NCBI GenBank assembly: GCA_900542035.1 | Contig: UQMJ01000039.1 | Location: 1 to 14,886, forward strand | DNA: 14,886 bases | Direction of reading: 5' to 3' | From: an uncultured Clostridium sp. | GTDB lineage: Bacteria; Bacillota; Clostridia; Lachnospirales; Lachnospiraceae | Shown here: piece after piece, positions 14,062 to 14,886 of the stretch | Position numbering within the stretch: the stretch's first letter is position 1 | How the letters are laid out: every line of letters starts with the position of its first letter | Made by a program: the position numbers and the translations under genes | Notes under the pieces: model-generated | The model's input: only the letters and a program-made list of their open reading frames with translations | The model's database searches: none | Told to the model about the DNA's origin: nothing

Positions 14062-14820
14062 ATGAAGCTGAATGAGAAAGATATTATCTTTACACGTCCT
14101 TATAAAACTTTGTACGCCAATAAAGATAAAGTAATCAAAGTTTTCGATAAGAAACGCTACTCAAAAGCAGATGTGTTTAATGAGGCTTTAAATGAAGCCA
14201 ACGTAGAAGAAACCGGCCTGTATATTCCGGAAATCCTTGAGGTTTCCGAAACTCCAGACGGCTGGGCCCTGGTACGCGAAAAAGTCGAGGGCGTAACCTT
14301 GGATTCCCTGATGAAAGAGAATCCAGATAAGTTGGAAGAGTACATGGAGCAGTTTGTAGACCTTCAGTTGGAAATCCACTCCAAAAAGTGCCCTGGCCTT
14401 AAGAAATTAAAAGCAAAACTTCAGAACCAGATTAACAGCTTAAAGGATCTGGACGCCACCACCCGTTATGAGCTGAGCACCCGTTTAGACGGTATGCCAA
14501 GACATACCAAGCTGTGCCACGGCGATTTCAACCCTACCAATATCATTGTTGATAAAAAGGGCAACTGGGCTGTCATCGACTGGGCTCACGCCGCACAGGG
14601 CAATGCCAGCGCCGACGCTGCCATGACGTATCTGTTGTTTGCACTGGAAGACCAGAAGCTGGCAGATATGTACATCAACCTGTTCTGCAAGAAGAGCGAC
14701 ACTGCCCGCCAGTATGTAAACCGCTGGCTGCCTATCGTAGCTGCTGCCCAGCTTACCAAGAAAAAGGCAAAAGAAAAAGATTTCCTGATGAAATGGATTG
14801 ATGTTGTAGAATACGTATAG
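14062..14820 (+). CDS. Aminoglycoside-phosphotransferase-like small-molecule kinase (TIGR02172-like)
   Basis: This 252-residue protein has the APH/choline-kinase fold. The catalytic loop is CHGDFNPTNI with His153, Asp155 and Asn160; the metal-binding motif is VIDWAHA with Asp173. The N-lobe has VIKVFDKK, with a candidate ATP-contacting Lys near residue 25, followed by a Glu-containing helix. The sequence style fits the TIGR02172 group of unassigned APH-like kinases rather than a known resistance enzyme, so antibiotic resistance should not be assumed. No signal peptide is visible. The ribosome binding site is strong (AAGGAGG, 8-nt spacer). Only 27 nt separate it from adhE, with no terminator, so the two are probably co-transcribed. 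The substrate is unknown. The 66 nt after its stop contain no recognised terminator before the window ends. Confidence 0.88.
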   Translation: MKLNEKDIIFTRPYKTLYANKDKVIKVFDKKRYSKADVFNEALNEANVEETGLYIPEILEVSETPDGWALVREKVEGVTLDSLMKENPDKLEEYMEQFVDLQLEIHSKKCPGLKKLKAKLQNQINSLKDLDATTRYELSTRLDGMPRHTKLCHGDFNPTNIIVDKKGNWAVIDWAHAAQGNASADAAMTYLLFALEDQKLADMYINLFCKKSDTARQYVNRWLPIVAAAQLTKKKAKEKDFLMKWIDVVEYV

Positions 14821-14886
14821 TTATATTGTTGTTTTTGGCGTTCAATGCTGTATCCTTCTTCCAATGCCGAGGCGATGGAGAAAATA

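Noticed and set aside
14062..14820. Aminoglycoside resistance gene.
   Set aside because: Only the general APH-fold motifs are present. The adhE operon setting and sequence style fit an unassigned TIGR02172-like kinase better.
14821..14886. Minus-strand reading IFSIASALEEGYSIE at the right edge, loosely like a segment of carbamoyl-phosphate synthase large subunit.
   Set aside because: The match is only about 15 residues and then runs into the reverse of the kinase gene. No start or context is visible in the window, so it cannot be called.

Overview
This window looks like chromosome from a gut-type Lachnospiraceae (Clostridia, Firmicutes). The evidence is strong AGGAGG-type ribosome binding sites, consensus sigma-A promoters, a bifunctional AdhE, two ABC-F proteins, an EFR1-type flavodoxin/ferredoxin fusion and a TIGR02172-like kinase. 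The assignment is inferred from gene content and protein style, not from a database match.

Layout. Positions 1-53 hold the 5' part of a minus-strand tRNA-Phe with a consensus promoter. Positions 191-4679 are a minus-strand operon read xth (exonuclease III) -> Uup-type ABC-F -> glycogen-debranching-like GH13 protein. The first two genes overlap by 4 nt. The GH13 protein keeps its fold motifs but has substitutions at all three catalytic positions. Positions 4815-6452 hold a second ABC-F gene (YbiT-like, with a degenerate second ATP site) with its own terminator and a hairpin-rich leader. Positions 6634-7425 hold a nitroreductase-family flavoprotein, divergent from a MATE efflux transporter at 7532-8866.

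The MATE gene converges on an EFR1-type protein (8881-9678). Directly upstream of that, on the same strand, lies an AT-rich cassette of three small overlapping genes (9697-10998): a Cys/His-containing protein of unknown family, a DUF4869-like protein and a 143-residue P-loop protein. This cassette is the best candidate in the window for an undescribed system. It probably drives the EFR1 gene too, because only 18 nt separate them.

A 400-bp AT-rich intergenic region (11014-11415) carries the divergent cassette promoter, a perfect-consensus adhE promoter and two Rex-like operator candidates. adhE (11416-14034) is intact in both halves and contains a strong internal ribosome binding site at the start of its alcohol dehydrogenase half. 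It is followed after 27 nt by a small aminoglycoside-phosphotransferase-like kinase, probably co-transcribed.

The genes fall into translation/repair housekeeping (xth and the ABC-Fs), redox and fermentation (nitroreductase, EFR1, AdhE), export (MATE) and one foreign-looking cassette. I saw no insertion sequence, CRISPR array, prophage gene or attachment site.
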